NCBI GenBank assembly: GCA_019739225.1 | Contig: JAHHDT010000004.1 | Coordinates: 62,001 to 126,000, forward strand | Reading direction: 5' to 3' | DNA: 64,000 bases | Source of the DNA: Aquamicrobium sp. | GTDB lineage: Bacteria > Pseudomonadota > Alphaproteobacteria > Rhizobiales > Rhizobiaceae | Shown: one piece after another, positions 19,532-28,817 of the stretch | How positions within the stretch are numbered: position 1 is the stretch's first letter | Layout of the letters: each line of letters starts with the position of its first letter | Program-made: the position numbers and the translations under genes | Notes under the pieces: generated by a model | Seen by the model: the letters and a program-made list of their open reading frames with translations, nothing else | What the model was told of the DNA's origin: nothing | Database searches by the model: none

Positions 19532-20041
19532 CTACCTTACAGGGAAGGAGCTAGGACGTCCGGCGACACCGGTCAGCATCTGCGTGATGAAGCTCTGGTC
19601 GCGACCGCCCGTGGGGGTCGTGCGGGTGATGAAATCGAAGACCTTGCCGTCCTGCAGGCCGTAATGGGCGAGGTTGCTCACGCGGCCGTCCTCGCCGAGA
19701 TAGATGGCGAGCACGCGCTGCTCGGTCACCCGCGGGTTCATGAAGGCAACGGGACGCACGCGCGTCTGCGAGATGTAATAGAGCACTTCGTTGTCGAAGG
19801 TGGCTGTCGTCGAAGGCGTGCCGAGCGCCAGTAGCACCTGCTCGCGGCTCGAGCCGACCGGCACCATCTCCAGCGTCTGTTCATCGACGACATAGCCGTG
19901 CGTCAGCGTTTCGCCGACCGTCAAGGCACTGCTGCTGTTGCAGCCCGCCAGGAACAGCGAAGCGCCAAGGGCAACGAGCGCGGCGTGCATCGGCCGGCTT
20001 GCGACCACTCTCGAAAACCGCGTTTCGGTCTTTATTTCCAT
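19532..20041 (-). CDS. bamE: outer-membrane assembly lipoprotein BamE
   Basis: A 169-residue lipoprotein of the beta-barrel assembly machinery. A signal peptide with lipobox LAGC places the acylated Cys near residue 34. The conserved domain starts at GYVVDEQTLEMVPVGSSREQVLLALGTP, the BamE/SmpA core, and ends with Ile-Thr-Arg after GKVFDFITR. The start at 20041 was chosen over 20080 because it leaves a normal n-region. It is convergent with hppA and divergent from the bc1-chaperone gene, an order common in Rhizobiales. Confidence 0.92.
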   Translation of the reverse strand: MEIKTETRFSRVVASRPMHAALVALGASLFLAGCNSSSALTVGETLTHGYVVDEQTLEMVPVGSSREQVLLALGTPSTTATFDNEVLYYISQTRVRPVAFMNPRVTEQRVLAIYLGEDGRVSNLAHYGLQDGKVFDFITRTTPTGGRDQSFITQMLTGVAGRPSSFPVR

Positions 20042-20149
20042 GATAATCCTGTCCCCTGTGCGGCTTGCGCCGAGCGGCAAAAGCGGTAAACCAGCTTGCG
20101 CGGCGATGCAACCGCATCACCACCGAAACCGGTTTCGAAAGCTTTCGCC

Positions 20150-20704
20150 ATGTTCAAGTCCATCCTGAGCCTCGGTCGGCGTCCCAATCAACTGATCACC
20201 GATGCGCTCTACGGCGAAATCGTGGCATCGGCACGGCAGCCGACTTTCTATTCCGAATGGGGCGTGCCGGATACACCGCTCGGCCGTTTCGAGATGCTTG
20301 CGGTGCACATGTTCCTGTTTCTCGACCGGGCGAAAGGCACCGCCGCTCTCGGCGATATTGCGCAGGACATGACCGACGAATTCTTCAAGGATGTCGAACA
20401 TTCGCTGCGCGAATTGGGGATCGGCGACCTCGGCGTTCCCAAGCGCATGAAGAAGCTGGCCAAGATGTTTTACGGCCGCGCGGAAGCCTATCGCGAGGCG
20501 CTGGGCGCGCGTGATACGCCCGCTCTGACGGCCGCTTTGGCACGCAATATCGGACCCGAACGCGACATATGGCCGGAGGCCGCGCATATCGCCGCCTATG
20601 TCGAGCAGTCCTCCGCACTGCTTGCAACGCAATCGGACGAGGAACTGCTTGCTGGTCGCGTCGTCTTTCCAAGCGCCGGGGAGGGGGGAGCAAGGCATGA
20701 GTGA
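20150..20704 (+). CDS. ubiquinol-cytochrome c chaperone family protein
   Basis: A 184-residue protein of the CBP3/UQCC1 family, whose mitochondrial members help assemble cytochrome b of complex III. The family core includes ARQPTFYSEWGVPDTPLGRFEML (residues about 26-48) and FLDRAKGTAALGDIAQDMTDEFF near 55-77. The start at 20150 was chosen by the family-like MFKSIL start; a longer frame begins at 20096. Its last bases overlap the start of the DUF177 gene, so the two are translationally coupled. Confidence 0.88.
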   Translation: MFKSILSLGRRPNQLITDALYGEIVASARQPTFYSEWGVPDTPLGRFEMLAVHMFLFLDRAKGTAALGDIAQDMTDEFFKDVEHSLRELGIGDLGVPKRMKKLAKMFYGRAEAYREALGARDTPALTAALARNIGPERDIWPEAAHIAAYVEQSSALLATQSDEELLAGRVVFPSAGEGGARHE

Positions 20705-21248
20705 GCAGACGAGGAGCCCGGTTTCGTTTCCCATCAACGTCGCGCGCCTGCCCAAGAAGGGCATGGAGGTGGTCATTGAAGCGGACGGTGCACAGCGGGA
20801 GGCGCTGGCGGCAGCCCATGAACTGCGGACTGTCGAACGGTTTACGGCCAAGCTGGAGGTCCATAGCTGGAAGAAGGGCGGCGTCAGGGTTGCCGGCCAT
20901 GTCCGGGCAGACATCGTGCAGGATTGCATCGTCACGCTCGATCCCGTCGCCGAAACGGTCGACGAGGAAGTCTCGGCGCTGCTCCTGCCGGAGAATTCCA
21001 AGCTGATGGTGCCGAAGCGCTCGGCGGAGGGCGAGATCCTGCTCGATGCCGAAGGGGACGATGCGCCCGAGCCGTTTACAGGCGACACCATCGATGTGGG
21101 CCAACTCGCCGAGGAGTTCTTCGCGCTCGGCATCAATCCATATCCGCGCAAGGCGGGCGTGGCGGTGGAGGCGGCCGCAGACGGCCAGGAAGACGAAAAG
21201 CGCGGACCGCTTTACGAGAAGCTGCAGGCTCTGAAAAAGAAGCCCTGA
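20697..21248 (+). CDS. DUF177 (YceD) domain protein
   Basis: A 183-residue acidic protein of the YceD/DUF177 family, which in most bacteria is encoded next to rpmF/plsX and is tied to 23S rRNA or membrane-lipid homeostasis. Visible features are the HVRADIVQDCIVTLDPVAETVDEEV core near residues 65-89 and a C-terminal EDEKRGPLYEKLQALKKK. It starts eight bases before the upstream stop, with AAGG just ahead. The usual downstream neighbour plsX is not adjacent here but lies 11.5 kb away in reverse orientation. Confidence 0.9.
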   Translation: MSEQTRSPVSFPINVARLPKKGMEVVIEADGAQREALAAAHELRTVERFTAKLEVHSWKKGGVRVAGHVRADIVQDCIVTLDPVAETVDEEVSALLLPENSKLMVPKRSAEGEILLDAEGDDAPEPFTGDTIDVGQLAEEFFALGINPYPRKAGVAVEAAADGQEDEKRGPLYEKLQALKKKP

Positions 21249-21252
21249 TGCA

Positions 21253-22482
21253 TCAGCCGGCGTCCGTTGCCGGCGGCGGGGCGCCAGTCAGCAGCTCGAT
21301 GATGCGCCGGTTGACGGCGTCCTCCGTGAATTCACCCTGCTGGAAGTGTGCGTAGGCCGCTGTACCATGGCTGCGCAGCAGGGCGGGGTTGTCGAGGTAG
21401 AGCCGGATCGCGGTTTCGAGACGGTCGGCCATGCCGGCCGGCGGCGACACCGGAATGATGCTGCCACTGACCCCGTGCTCGACGATGTGGGTACAGCCAG
21501 GCACGTCGCTGGCAATGCTCGGAACGCCGGTCGCCGCCGCCTCTATGAGGATGCGTGGTATGCCCTCTCCGTACCGCGTCGGCAAACAGACCAGATCGAC
21601 ACTGCGCAAGAGAGACGGCATGTCGCTGCTTTCGCCCAGAAACGTGATAGACGGCTCGCCGGCGAGCTGCGCAGGCGCGTATCCGTCGGGGTCGTGCGGT
21701 TCGACCATGCCCGCAACGACAAACTCAACCTGCCCCGAAGCCGACAGTCGTCGCGCCACGTCGACGAATGCGTCGAGGCCTTTCGCACGCAGCAGCCGCG
21801 AGGCGAAAAGCACGCGCATGGCGCCATGCTCCTTCCGGGGCGCGCCGGGGTGGAAGCGGGACGGGTCAACCCCCGCGCCGCTGATTGCCGTCGATGTCTC
21901 GGCCTTGATGTAGCCGAGAGACAGCCAATGCTCGCGGTCGGTGGGCGTTTCGAAGGTGAAGAAGACTTTCTTGCGGCGCGACAGGAAACGAATGACCTGA
22001 CCGACGACCTTGCGCGCGATGCCCGAGCCGGCACCGTCGTGCTCACTTACCGGCGACATCAGTCGCCCGAGACCAGGAATGGTGACGACGATGCACTCCG
22101 GCCCGCGCCCGACGAGCCGCGCCGTGATGGCCGCGAGCCCGGAGAAAACGGCCGGCTTCAAGGTGATGAGCTGAACGTAGCGGGGGCGATTGACGGCGAT
22201 CTCGCGCAGGCTTGCGAAGAACAGCCGAAGGTCGGACAGCGGATGGAACGTGAAGCGGTCGACGGGCACGTTGACGTGCCGCCATCGACCCAGACGCTCA
22301 GGCGACAGTGGCGGCCCTCCCACGATGACCGTTACGCGATGGCCGGCCGCGGCAAGCACGTCGGCGACCTGCCGCCGATGGCGGAGAAAATACTCTCCAT
22401 CGTTGCAGATGAAGGTCGTGCGAATGGATTTCACCGTGATGCCGAAGTTCAGGAGGGAAGGCCTATCGTTTCGTCGTTGCAT
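21253..22482 (-). CDS. glycosyltransferase family 4 (GT-B)
   Basis: A 409-residue GT-B enzyme that transfers a sugar from a nucleotide donor to a polysaccharide or lipid-linked acceptor. The N-terminal half has the loop DGEYFLRHRRQVADVLAAAG. The donor-binding C-terminal half has RVLFASRLLRAKGLDAFVDVARRL near residue 235 and the EX7E-type region YGEGIPRILIEAAATGVPSIA near 317. The reading frame is open from 22482, but the family starts near the GTG at 22434 (VKSIRTTFICND), so the first 16 residues may not be translated. It is convergent with DUF177 (4-bp gap) and divergent from the GT2 gene. Confidence 0.87.
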   Translation of the reverse strand: MQRRNDRPSLLNFGITVKSIRTTFICNDGEYFLRHRRQVADVLAAAGHRVTVIVGGPPLSPERLGRWRHVNVPVDRFTFHPLSDLRLFFASLREIAVNRPRYVQLITLKPAVFSGLAAITARLVGRGPECIVVTIPGLGRLMSPVSEHDGAGSGIARKVVGQVIRFLSRRKKVFFTFETPTDREHWLSLGYIKAETSTAISGAGVDPSRFHPGAPRKEHGAMRVLFASRLLRAKGLDAFVDVARRLSASGQVEFVVAGMVEPHDPDGYAPAQLAGEPSITFLGESSDMPSLLRSVDLVCLPTRYGEGIPRILIEAAATGVPSIASDVPGCTHIVEHGVSGSIIPVSPPAGMADRLETAIRLYLDNPALLRSHGTAAYAHFQQGEFTEDAVNRRIIELLTGAPPPATDAG

Positions 22483-22537
22483 CCCTTATGTCACGCGGCG
22501 GGGCTGCGACAAGGGCTTGCGGCCGTGCGGAGCAAAG

Positions 22538-23443
22538 ATGGCCGGCCTGCCGCCTGTACCGATCTCGATCATAATTCCGGCCTATGGAAGGCAGGACGCG
22601 CTTCTGCGCGCGCTTACAAGCGTCGTGGCACAGGACGCCAGCCCGGCCGAGATCATCGTCGTGGACGACGGATCGGAACCGGCGATCGACCTCAGCGCAT
22701 GCGACACCGGGACCATACCGCTGACCGTTCTACGCCACGAGACGAATCGGGGTGCTGCCGCCGCGCGCAATACGGGGATGCGGGCTGCGAAATCGGACTG
22801 GGTCTCGTTCCTCGACAGTGACGATCATCTGCTGCCGTCTTCGCTCGCGGCGCGATGGGACCTCATACGCGAGCAGGCGGGCGAGGGGTTGACCGTTTTC
22901 GCGTGCGGATGGGTCGTTCAGGACAAGTCGGGCAAGGAGATCGACACACGCCTGCCGCGTGAAGCGAGCCGTCCGGACCAGTTCGCGTCCGGCTGCTGGT
23001 TCTCTCCCGGCTCTTGCGTCGTCATGAACAGAAAGGCGATGCTGGAGACGGGCATATGGCAGGACGAGCACCTGCGCCGTTTCGAGGATCTGGACTGGTT
23101 TCTGGCGCTCTCGTTGCAGGGCGCGAAACTGCGGACCTTGCCTTTGATTGCAGTCGCGATCGAGCGACACCGCAGTCAGTCGCCGCAGAAGGTCGAACAA
23201 ACGGCCGAAACCATCATGGAAAAGTGGCGCAGGTCGGGTTCCGACAGGCAATTGCTCAGACGGCTGCGCGCCTATCTCGACATCGAGTGCGCGGCGGCCA
23301 ACCACTTTGCCGGTCGACGCTTTCGGGCGCTGGCTTTCTGGGCACGCTCCCTGCTGGCGGTGCCCCGCCTGACCCTGCACCTGTCGCCGGCGTGGGAGGC
23401 GAAGACCGAAGCGGTCCGGTTGACATCTCACACCGCGCGATAA
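22538..23443 (+). CDS. glycosyltransferase family 2 (GT-A)
   Basis: A 301-residue GT-A enzyme. The nucleotide-binding start reads ISIIIPAYGRQDALLRAL, followed by VVDDGSEP near residue 40 and the metal motif FLDSDDHLLP near residue 91; ERFEDLDWF-like residues near 188 supply the catalytic base region. It would add one sugar to the repeat unit. The start at 22538 follows AGCAAAG; a much longer frame upstream is antisense to the neighbouring gene. It is divergent from the GT4 gene with about 55 bp between them, suggesting a shared control region. Confidence 0.88.
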   Translation: MAGLPPVPISIIIPAYGRQDALLRALTSVVAQDASPAEIIVVDDGSEPAIDLSACDTGTIPLTVLRHETNRGAAAARNTGMRAAKSDWVSFLDSDDHLLPSSLAARWDLIREQAGEGLTVFACGWVVQDKSGKEIDTRLPREASRPDQFASGCWFSPGSCVVMNRKAMLETGIWQDEHLRRFEDLDWFLALSLQGAKLRTLPLIAVAIERHRSQSPQKVEQTAETIMEKWRRSGSDRQLLRRLRAYLDIECAAANHFAGRRFRALAFWARSLLAVPRLTLHLSPAWEAKTEAVRLTSHTAR

Positions 23444-23553
23444 AGCCAAGCTGGTTCACCGGCCTGCTTTGGCCTGCCGTGACGCCCGTAACTATTCGTG
23501 ATCCGCGGCGATTCGCATTTTCTCGCTATGGACACCTTTCAGTGCGATGATTT

Positions 23554-23585
23554 CCGTATCGCCAGCCATTGATACGGGCGCTGGC
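23554..23585. promoter_or_regulatory. overlapping alternative hairpins before a small gene
   Basis: CCGTATC (23554-23560) can pair with GATACGG (23571-23577), while GCCAGC (23561-23566) can pair with GCTGGC (23580-23585). The two stems exclude each other. They lie between the GT2 stop and the small gene at 23640 and could be a terminator or attenuator; there is no T-tract. Confidence 0.3.
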
Positions 23586-23639
23586 GGCAGTCAGCGAACA
23601 TCGTGCTTTCGCCCGACCTCCTCGAGAGGACGTATACCT

Positions 23640-23870
23640 ATGGGCAGTCGCATGAAATTTGGCGGTATTTACACGCCGCAACAAGTCGATGAATTGCGTG
23701 AAGAACTGAAACGCGGCGATCGTCCGGATGAATCCATGGACGAAAGGGAAGAACGCGCCATCGAAATTCTCAATCGTCGCAACGTCGAACGCGTGAACGG
23801 TGATGCAAGGATCCGAACCCTGAGAAGCCAGGTTCGCCCGGGTGGCGAAACTCAACCCGGCGCTTCCTGA
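23640..23870 (+). CDS. small hypothetical protein, charged helical
   Basis: A 76-residue soluble protein rich in Arg, Glu and Asp, with a helical core TPQQVDELREELKRGDRPD near residues 12-30 and a flexible Gly/Pro tail. A second start five codons on (MKFGGIY) is possible. No family is recognised. The codon use is like its neighbours, and GAGAGGACG lies about 10 bases upstream. It sits between a glycosyltransferase gene and tRNA-Pro, so the context does not define a role. Confidence 0.5.
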   Translation: MGSRMKFGGIYTPQQVDELREELKRGDRPDESMDEREERAIEILNRRNVERVNGDARIRTLRSQVRPGGETQPGAS

Positions 23871-24019
23871 CGGACCCAATCCGTAGCCCCGCCAGCAGCG
23901 ACCGGCCTTTTTCAGAGCCGGTCTCGCGGACTGTCTCTCGCCTTCGCCCCCATTCTCGGCGTCGCGCGTGAAATAGGACTTGCACGCTCACCGTCCAGTC
24001 TGTAGGGCTTTGCGCGGTT

Positions 24020-24096
<77 letters not shown>

Positions 24097-24161
24097 TTTT
24101 CTCCGAGGTGAACGCCGCTGCTACCCGGCCGCCTCGCAAGCCTGCAAGATTGCAAATCGGC

Positions 24162-25202
24162 CTAGCGCGCTCCGCCGCGCAGCTCCACCAGTTCTTCCAG
24201 TGTCGCCTGCAGTGCCGCCGCGCGTGCATCGGGCAGGAAGTGCCGCTTGCGGATATCCATCTGACGCCGCGCTTCAGCTACGATGTCGGGATCGTGGATC
24301 ACTTCGCGAATGCGCTGGCAGCACTCTTCCTCGTTCTCGTAGTAGAGCGGGTAATAGTCGCCGAGCTGCTCGGTACGCGTCAGCGTTTTGTAGGCAATCA
24401 CCGGGACACCGCACGCCATCGAATCGAGCACTTTGCCCGAGCCGAGGAAGGCGGCGTCGTTGCCTTCGTCGGTCGCGGTCGCCACGCAGGCCTTCACCAT
24501 CGCCGGCATTTTCTCGTAGGCGATGCGCGTCGTCTTGACGATGGTCGGGTCCAGCGGAATGCGCACGGTGCCGCCGACCACGAATTTCACCTGCGGCAGT
24601 TCCTTGATGATCCGCTTGTAGGCGCGCACGAACATGTAGGGGAAAGTGTTCGAATCGATGCGGCCGAAGAAGCCGATAGCCTTGGCGCCGGTGGTTTTTG
24701 CACGGGCTTCGATGAGCCGGGCACGCGACGGCTCTTCCAGAAAGTGCGGATCGATGGTCTGCTTGATATTGATGACGCGCTTTGGCGCGACGACGTCGTC
24801 GCCGTACCAGTCGCGCATCGGCCGCGTGAACATGTTTTCGTCGGAATAGGGCGTGAGGCCGCGCTCCCAGGCCTCCGTCGTGACCACAACGGCGTCGGCC
24901 GCGCGAAAAACCTCTTCCACGTAAGGATAGGCCATCACGATCTTGGGGTTCGGAAGCTGCACGAACAGCTCCGGGTTGTTACGCACGTAATAGAGGTCGT
25001 AGCCGCCTTGCGGCACCACGATTTCCTTGTCCTCCAGCCCGTAGCCGGGAACGCCGGGCTGGAAGAGCTGGCCATTGTAGTAGACATCGGCGAAGCGGGA
25101 GAGGGCGGTCAGAAAACGCGCTTCGTTGATCATGTCGCCGCCGGTTGCCGGCAGCGTCCTGCGCGTCGTGTGGAGCGCGAATATCTTCAGTCTCTTGCGC
25201 AC
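24162..25202 (-). CDS. glycosyltransferase, GT-B type
   Basis: A 346-residue protein with a GT-B layout. The N-terminal part has LPATGGDMINEARFLTAL near residue 18, and the donor domain has GFFGRIDSNTFPYMFVRAYK near residue 178 and GSGKVLDSMACGVPVIAYKT near 254. The start codon is a GTG at 25202. It follows the large multidomain glycosyltransferase by 50 bp on the same strand and probably works with it on the same glycan. It could instead be a sugar-phosphate or spore-protein-type glycosyltransferase; the acceptor is unknown. Confidence 0.8.
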   Translation of the reverse strand: MRKRLKIFALHTTRRTLPATGGDMINEARFLTALSRFADVYYNGQLFQPGVPGYGLEDKEIVVPQGGYDLYYVRNNPELFVQLPNPKIVMAYPYVEEVFRAADAVVVTTEAWERGLTPYSDENMFTRPMRDWYGDDVVAPKRVINIKQTIDPHFLEEPSRARLIEARAKTTGAKAIGFFGRIDSNTFPYMFVRAYKRIIKELPQVKFVVGGTVRIPLDPTIVKTTRIAYEKMPAMVKACVATATDEGNDAAFLGSGKVLDSMACGVPVIAYKTLTRTEQLGDYYPLYYENEEECCQRIREVIHDPDIVAEARRQMDIRKRHFLPDARAAALQATLEELVELRGGAR

Positions 25203-25252
25203 GCGTCTTCTCTTTCGATTGTTCCGTTCTTCGGCGCCGGCACCAGAAAGCC

Positions 25253-28009
25253 CTATCTCGACACAACCTGCCGCATGAAGTCCTGAAATTTCGGGAACAC
25301 TGCCTCAATGTCGAATTGCGCCATGGCGTAGGCTGCTGCCTTTTCGGATGCTTTGGCGAACGTTTCCGGCTCCGCCGATGCCTTCACTATCGCAACCGCC
25401 TCCTCGACTGTATCGAAGCAGGGAATGCCGGGGTAGCCGGACTCCGGTGCGCCGTACTGCTTCACCATGGGCCACCGCCGCAACACGGGCACGCAGCCTG
25501 TCGCCATGCCTTCCAGAACAGCCTCGTGCGTTCCCTCGCGCCAGCTGCAGGAGACGATGAAGCCGACATCCTGGAGCGCGGTGGCGACATCCGTCGTGTA
25601 GGGCATCACCTCGATGGCGGTTTCGAGCTTTGCCTCCCGGACGAAGGCCCAGAAGCGGTCGTAATAGGCGCGCTCGGTTTCGTTGAGCGTTTCCGGCGAC
25701 CATGGGTGCCCGTAGAGGCGCAGTTTCCACTGCGGATCTTCCTTGCGCAGCGCCGCCAGTATCTCGGCCGCCATCAGCGGGTGCTTGTTGAGATTGGCAT
25801 AGCCGACCATGGCAAGCGTACGCGACGCCTGCGGCCCCTTGGGTCGGGCGAAATTCTCGAGCGGAATGAAATTAGGCAGGACGGTAGTCGCCAGATCGTG
25901 GCCGCCGAGGCGATATTGAAGATCGGTGAAGCGGCGGATGTGGTCGGCCACGAAGATCATGCCGTCGATGCCGCCAAAGTCGATGAAGAACGGCCACTGC
26001 GAGAACGCCTCGAAGCTGTGCAGGCGCACCACCAGCCTCTTGTCCGCTGGCAGGAACCGCGACAGCCAGATCGCATGGGTGCCCGCCCATTCGCAAAGGA
26101 CCACGTCGCACCAGTCGACGAGTTCGCCGAGCGTCGTGTCGTCGGCGATCGCCCGCTTCCAGACCTTTTCCTGTTTCAGGCCCATGCTGACGGGCGCGAA
26201 GAGTTCGTGGAGATGCTCCTTCGACCAATGCTGCTCCAGAAAGGCGAAGTCGAAGGTTCGAACCTCCAATCCGGTTTCGTGCGTGTCGACACGGTCGAGC
26301 AGGTTGACGAGGAACTGCCAGTTGTCGGAGGTCAGCACCAGCATCCGGATCGGCCGGTCCGCGGGTACCACGGGTGCCGCTGCCTTGCGGGCCGCTCTTC
26401 GCGCCTGCGCATCCTCTTCAAGCTTCTGCGCGAACGGCGTAGCTTGCCAGCGCGCGGCGAAGCGTTCGGGATCGCTGTTATAGGCGTTGGCCACTTCAGG
26501 CAGGAGCAGGGGCTGCGGGTGGCGGGTCTCGATGCCCGCACGTTGGCATTCCTGAGCGTATGTCCTGAGTATCACTGCCATCGTGCGGCGCAACGAAGGC
26601 GTGATAACCGCCAGTCCCTGCGCCTCTTGCCACAGCATCTCGATCGCACGATCCGGCTCGCCCTCGGCCGCACAGAGAAGCGCGTCCTGCAGGCGCACGG
26701 CCAGCGAATCGGGCATCGATTGGCGGCCTTCCGCAACGATCTTGCGGGCAAGTTCGAACTTCCCGGCAACGCGAAGATGCGCCATTGCCTCGTATGCGTA
26801 TTTTTCTTCCAACGGCTCCACGCGATGCATCGCCAGGCGGAGCATGGCCGCTGCATCCTGTTCACCGGCTTTTTCGAGCCTGACCGCATTTGCGGCCAGA
26901 TTGGAGATGAGGGGGCGGAGCCAGGCTGACGCAGCAAGAAATTCCGGGGACGAGCGATCGGTCTGCTCGATAGCTTCCGCCGCGCGAACCCATTGACCGG
27001 CCAGCAACATATTGGTCAGTTCCGGCATGGCGCGTCTTGCAGCCGCGAACGTCTCGTCGCGCCCGAGCGCCAGCCACATATATCTCGGGCCCTCGACCAC
27101 GGTGCCAGCGACGGGTGCGGTCGCAAGCAGTCGCAATGGCGTCAACGCTAGACCGTGCTGAATGTCGTTGAAGCCCGGGCGTTCCGAGCCGAAACGCTCG
27201 ATGAAGCGTTTCTCCCAACCCTCGTTCTGTCCCGTTACCGTCAGAGGCATCGCGATCAGCACCCGGCCGCCTTCGACAAGCAGGTCGTTCAGAACTCCGC
27301 TATTGAGGAGCGGCCAATCCCATTGGTCCTGATCCGGAGCTGCCGTGATCAAGGCGTAACCGCCAGTGCCGGGCAGGGCGGAAGACAGTTGTTCGATCTG
27401 GTCGACCCGGCTGGTTTTGTTCCACAGGCGTCCCGCGGGCGGAAACAACTCGGCGAGCGCCGCAGCCTGGCTTTCGCTCCGCAACGCACCGATCACGAGC
27501 GCTTTCGTCGAGGCCGGTGGCGGGGAAGGAAACAGGTGCTCTGCGGCCCAACGGAAAGTCGAATCGTCGGGCAGGCTCGCCGGTTCTACGCCGAAGCGCG
27601 TCAGCGAATACTGCGCGGGCGTCCCGGTCCTCCAGAGTATCAACTCGACTTCGACTGAATCGACTGGGCCGCCCACCTTGATCTCTCGCCTGAAGGCGCC
27701 ACGCTTCATAAACTTGAGAGGGTAGAAATATGGTCCGGCCTTTTCGGAAAAACTGAGCCCCTCTGTTTCTCCCTTGAAGTCTTCACCGGAGGCGAGCTTC
27801 AATCGCACTTTCAGGACGAGGTCGCTCGGCTCACCCGCGCCCTGTACGTCGATATGGCCGGTGATCGCGAGAAGGCCGTTATCGGGAACGCAACGGCAGC
27901 TGTAGCTCCAGCTTGACGCGCGCGAAATCCCTACTGGAGGCTCGATCACAAAGCTGACCGCTCCTGCTTGTGTCGATGCTTTCATGCTTTCGGCCAACTC
28001 CCAAGGCAT
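25253..28009 (-). CDS. large multidomain glycosyltransferase (918 residues)
   Basis: Three parts can be seen. Residues about 10-165 look beta-rich and carbohydrate-binding-like (VSFVIEPPVGISRASS, then IKVGGPVDSVEVELILWR). Residues about 175-320 resemble a Rossmann fold with LNDLLVEGGRVLIAMPLT. Residues about 330-520 are helical repeats. The C-terminal 365 residues form a GT-B domain: RPIRMLVLTSDNWQFL near 553, LAMVGYANLNKHPL near 733, and SWREGTHEAVLEGMATGCVPVL near 836. The N-terminal regions match no family I can name. The ATG at 28009 was taken; an ATG at 27985 is also plausible. It probably builds or caps the surface glycan with the next gene. Confidence 0.78.
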   Translation of the reverse strand: MPWELAESMKASTQAGAVSFVIEPPVGISRASSWSYSCRCVPDNGLLAITGHIDVQGAGEPSDLVLKVRLKLASGEDFKGETEGLSFSEKAGPYFYPLKFMKRGAFRREIKVGGPVDSVEVELILWRTGTPAQYSLTRFGVEPASLPDDSTFRWAAEHLFPSPPPASTKALVIGALRSESQAAALAELFPPAGRLWNKTSRVDQIEQLSSALPGTGGYALITAAPDQDQWDWPLLNSGVLNDLLVEGGRVLIAMPLTVTGQNEGWEKRFIERFGSERPGFNDIQHGLALTPLRLLATAPVAGTVVEGPRYMWLALGRDETFAAARRAMPELTNMLLAGQWVRAAEAIEQTDRSSPEFLAASAWLRPLISNLAANAVRLEKAGEQDAAAMLRLAMHRVEPLEEKYAYEAMAHLRVAGKFELARKIVAEGRQSMPDSLAVRLQDALLCAAEGEPDRAIEMLWQEAQGLAVITPSLRRTMAVILRTYAQECQRAGIETRHPQPLLLPEVANAYNSDPERFAARWQATPFAQKLEEDAQARRAARKAAAPVVPADRPIRMLVLTSDNWQFLVNLLDRVDTHETGLEVRTFDFAFLEQHWSKEHLHELFAPVSMGLKQEKVWKRAIADDTTLGELVDWCDVVLCEWAGTHAIWLSRFLPADKRLVVRLHSFEAFSQWPFFIDFGGIDGMIFVADHIRRFTDLQYRLGGHDLATTVLPNFIPLENFARPKGPQASRTLAMVGYANLNKHPLMAAEILAALRKEDPQWKLRLYGHPWSPETLNETERAYYDRFWAFVREAKLETAIEVMPYTTDVATALQDVGFIVSCSWREGTHEAVLEGMATGCVPVLRRWPMVKQYGAPESGYPGIPCFDTVEEAVAIVKASAEPETFAKASEKAAAYAMAQFDIEAVFPKFQDFMRQVVSR

Positions 28010-28118
28010 ACAGCTTTTTCCTTAGGCGATCGTCTTGCATGAGGCAACGTGCGTCACTGCTACAGTTGACACCAGAGGGCGCCATGCGCGAAGTCGCTGC
28101 CCGTCAGTGGAGTTTCAA

Positions 28119-28808
28119 ATGACCCCGGAAGAAGAAGAGGAATATCTGCGGACCCATCCGGCCTTTGCCTCGGTCGAGGACGATGCTGGGTTGCCGCGGG
28201 TGCTTCTGGTGGGTGATTCGATCTCCGTCGGTTACACGATACCGGTGCGCGCGTTGCTTGCCGGGCAGGTAAATCTGCATAGAGTTCCGGCTAACGCCGA
28301 GGGCACAGCCAAGAGCATTAATCTCCTTGAGGCGTGGCTCGGCACCGAGAGATGGGACGTCATAGTCTTCAACTTCGGCCTTCACGACGTGCTGATTTTG
28401 CGTGGCGAGCCGCGGGTCTCGATGGGGCTCTATCGAGCCAGGCTTGGCGCAATGATCGACATGATACAGGCGCATGCGGAGCGGCTGATTTGGGTCAGTT
28501 CCACGCCCGTGACGCTTGAATGCGAAAAGCACACGGCAAAGCGCTGGCAAACCGATCGCACGCAGCCCTATCGCCGCAACAAGGACATTGTTCGCTATAA
28601 CGCAGCCGCGAAGCGGCTTATGGACGAACAGGGCATTTCCGTGGTCGACCTCTATTCCTTCGCCCTTCCGAAGCTCGACGAGATCCAGCTTCCCCGCAAC
28701 GTGCATTTCACCGACGAAGGCTATGCGGTGCTCGCGCAACCGGTGGCCGAGGCGATCCTTGAAGCGCTGCGAGGCCCGAATCACGAAGGCGGCGGCAGGC
28801 CGGCGTAG
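28119..28808 (+). CDS. SGNH/GDSL-type hydrolase
   Basis: A 229-residue protein with SGNH blocks: the nucleophile motif VLLVGDSISVGY near residue 29, block III as FNFGLHD near 85 and the catalytic pair in NVHFTDEGY near 201. SGNH enzymes include O-acetyl esterases and acyltransferase partners of polysaccharides. No signal peptide is seen, so it is cytosolic as read from 28119 (GGAG seven bases upstream). It is divergent from the large glycosyltransferase gene and convergent with the acyltransferase gene. A role in tailoring sugar units is inferred from context. Confidence 0.78.
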   Translation: MTPEEEEEYLRTHPAFASVEDDAGLPRVLLVGDSISVGYTIPVRALLAGQVNLHRVPANAEGTAKSINLLEAWLGTERWDVIVFNFGLHDVLILRGEPRVSMGLYRARLGAMIDMIQAHAERLIWVSSTPVTLECEKHTAKRWQTDRTQPYRRNKDIVRYNAAAKRLMDEQGISVVDLYSFALPKLDEIQLPRNVHFTDEGYAVLAQPVAEAILEALRGPNHEGGGRPA

Positions 28809-28817
28809 CGGTCGAGG

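Noticed and set aside
24097-24161. Attachment-site direct repeat after tRNA-Pro
   Set aside because: No second copy of the tRNA 3' end was found in the nearby sequence and no integrase gene is present in the window.
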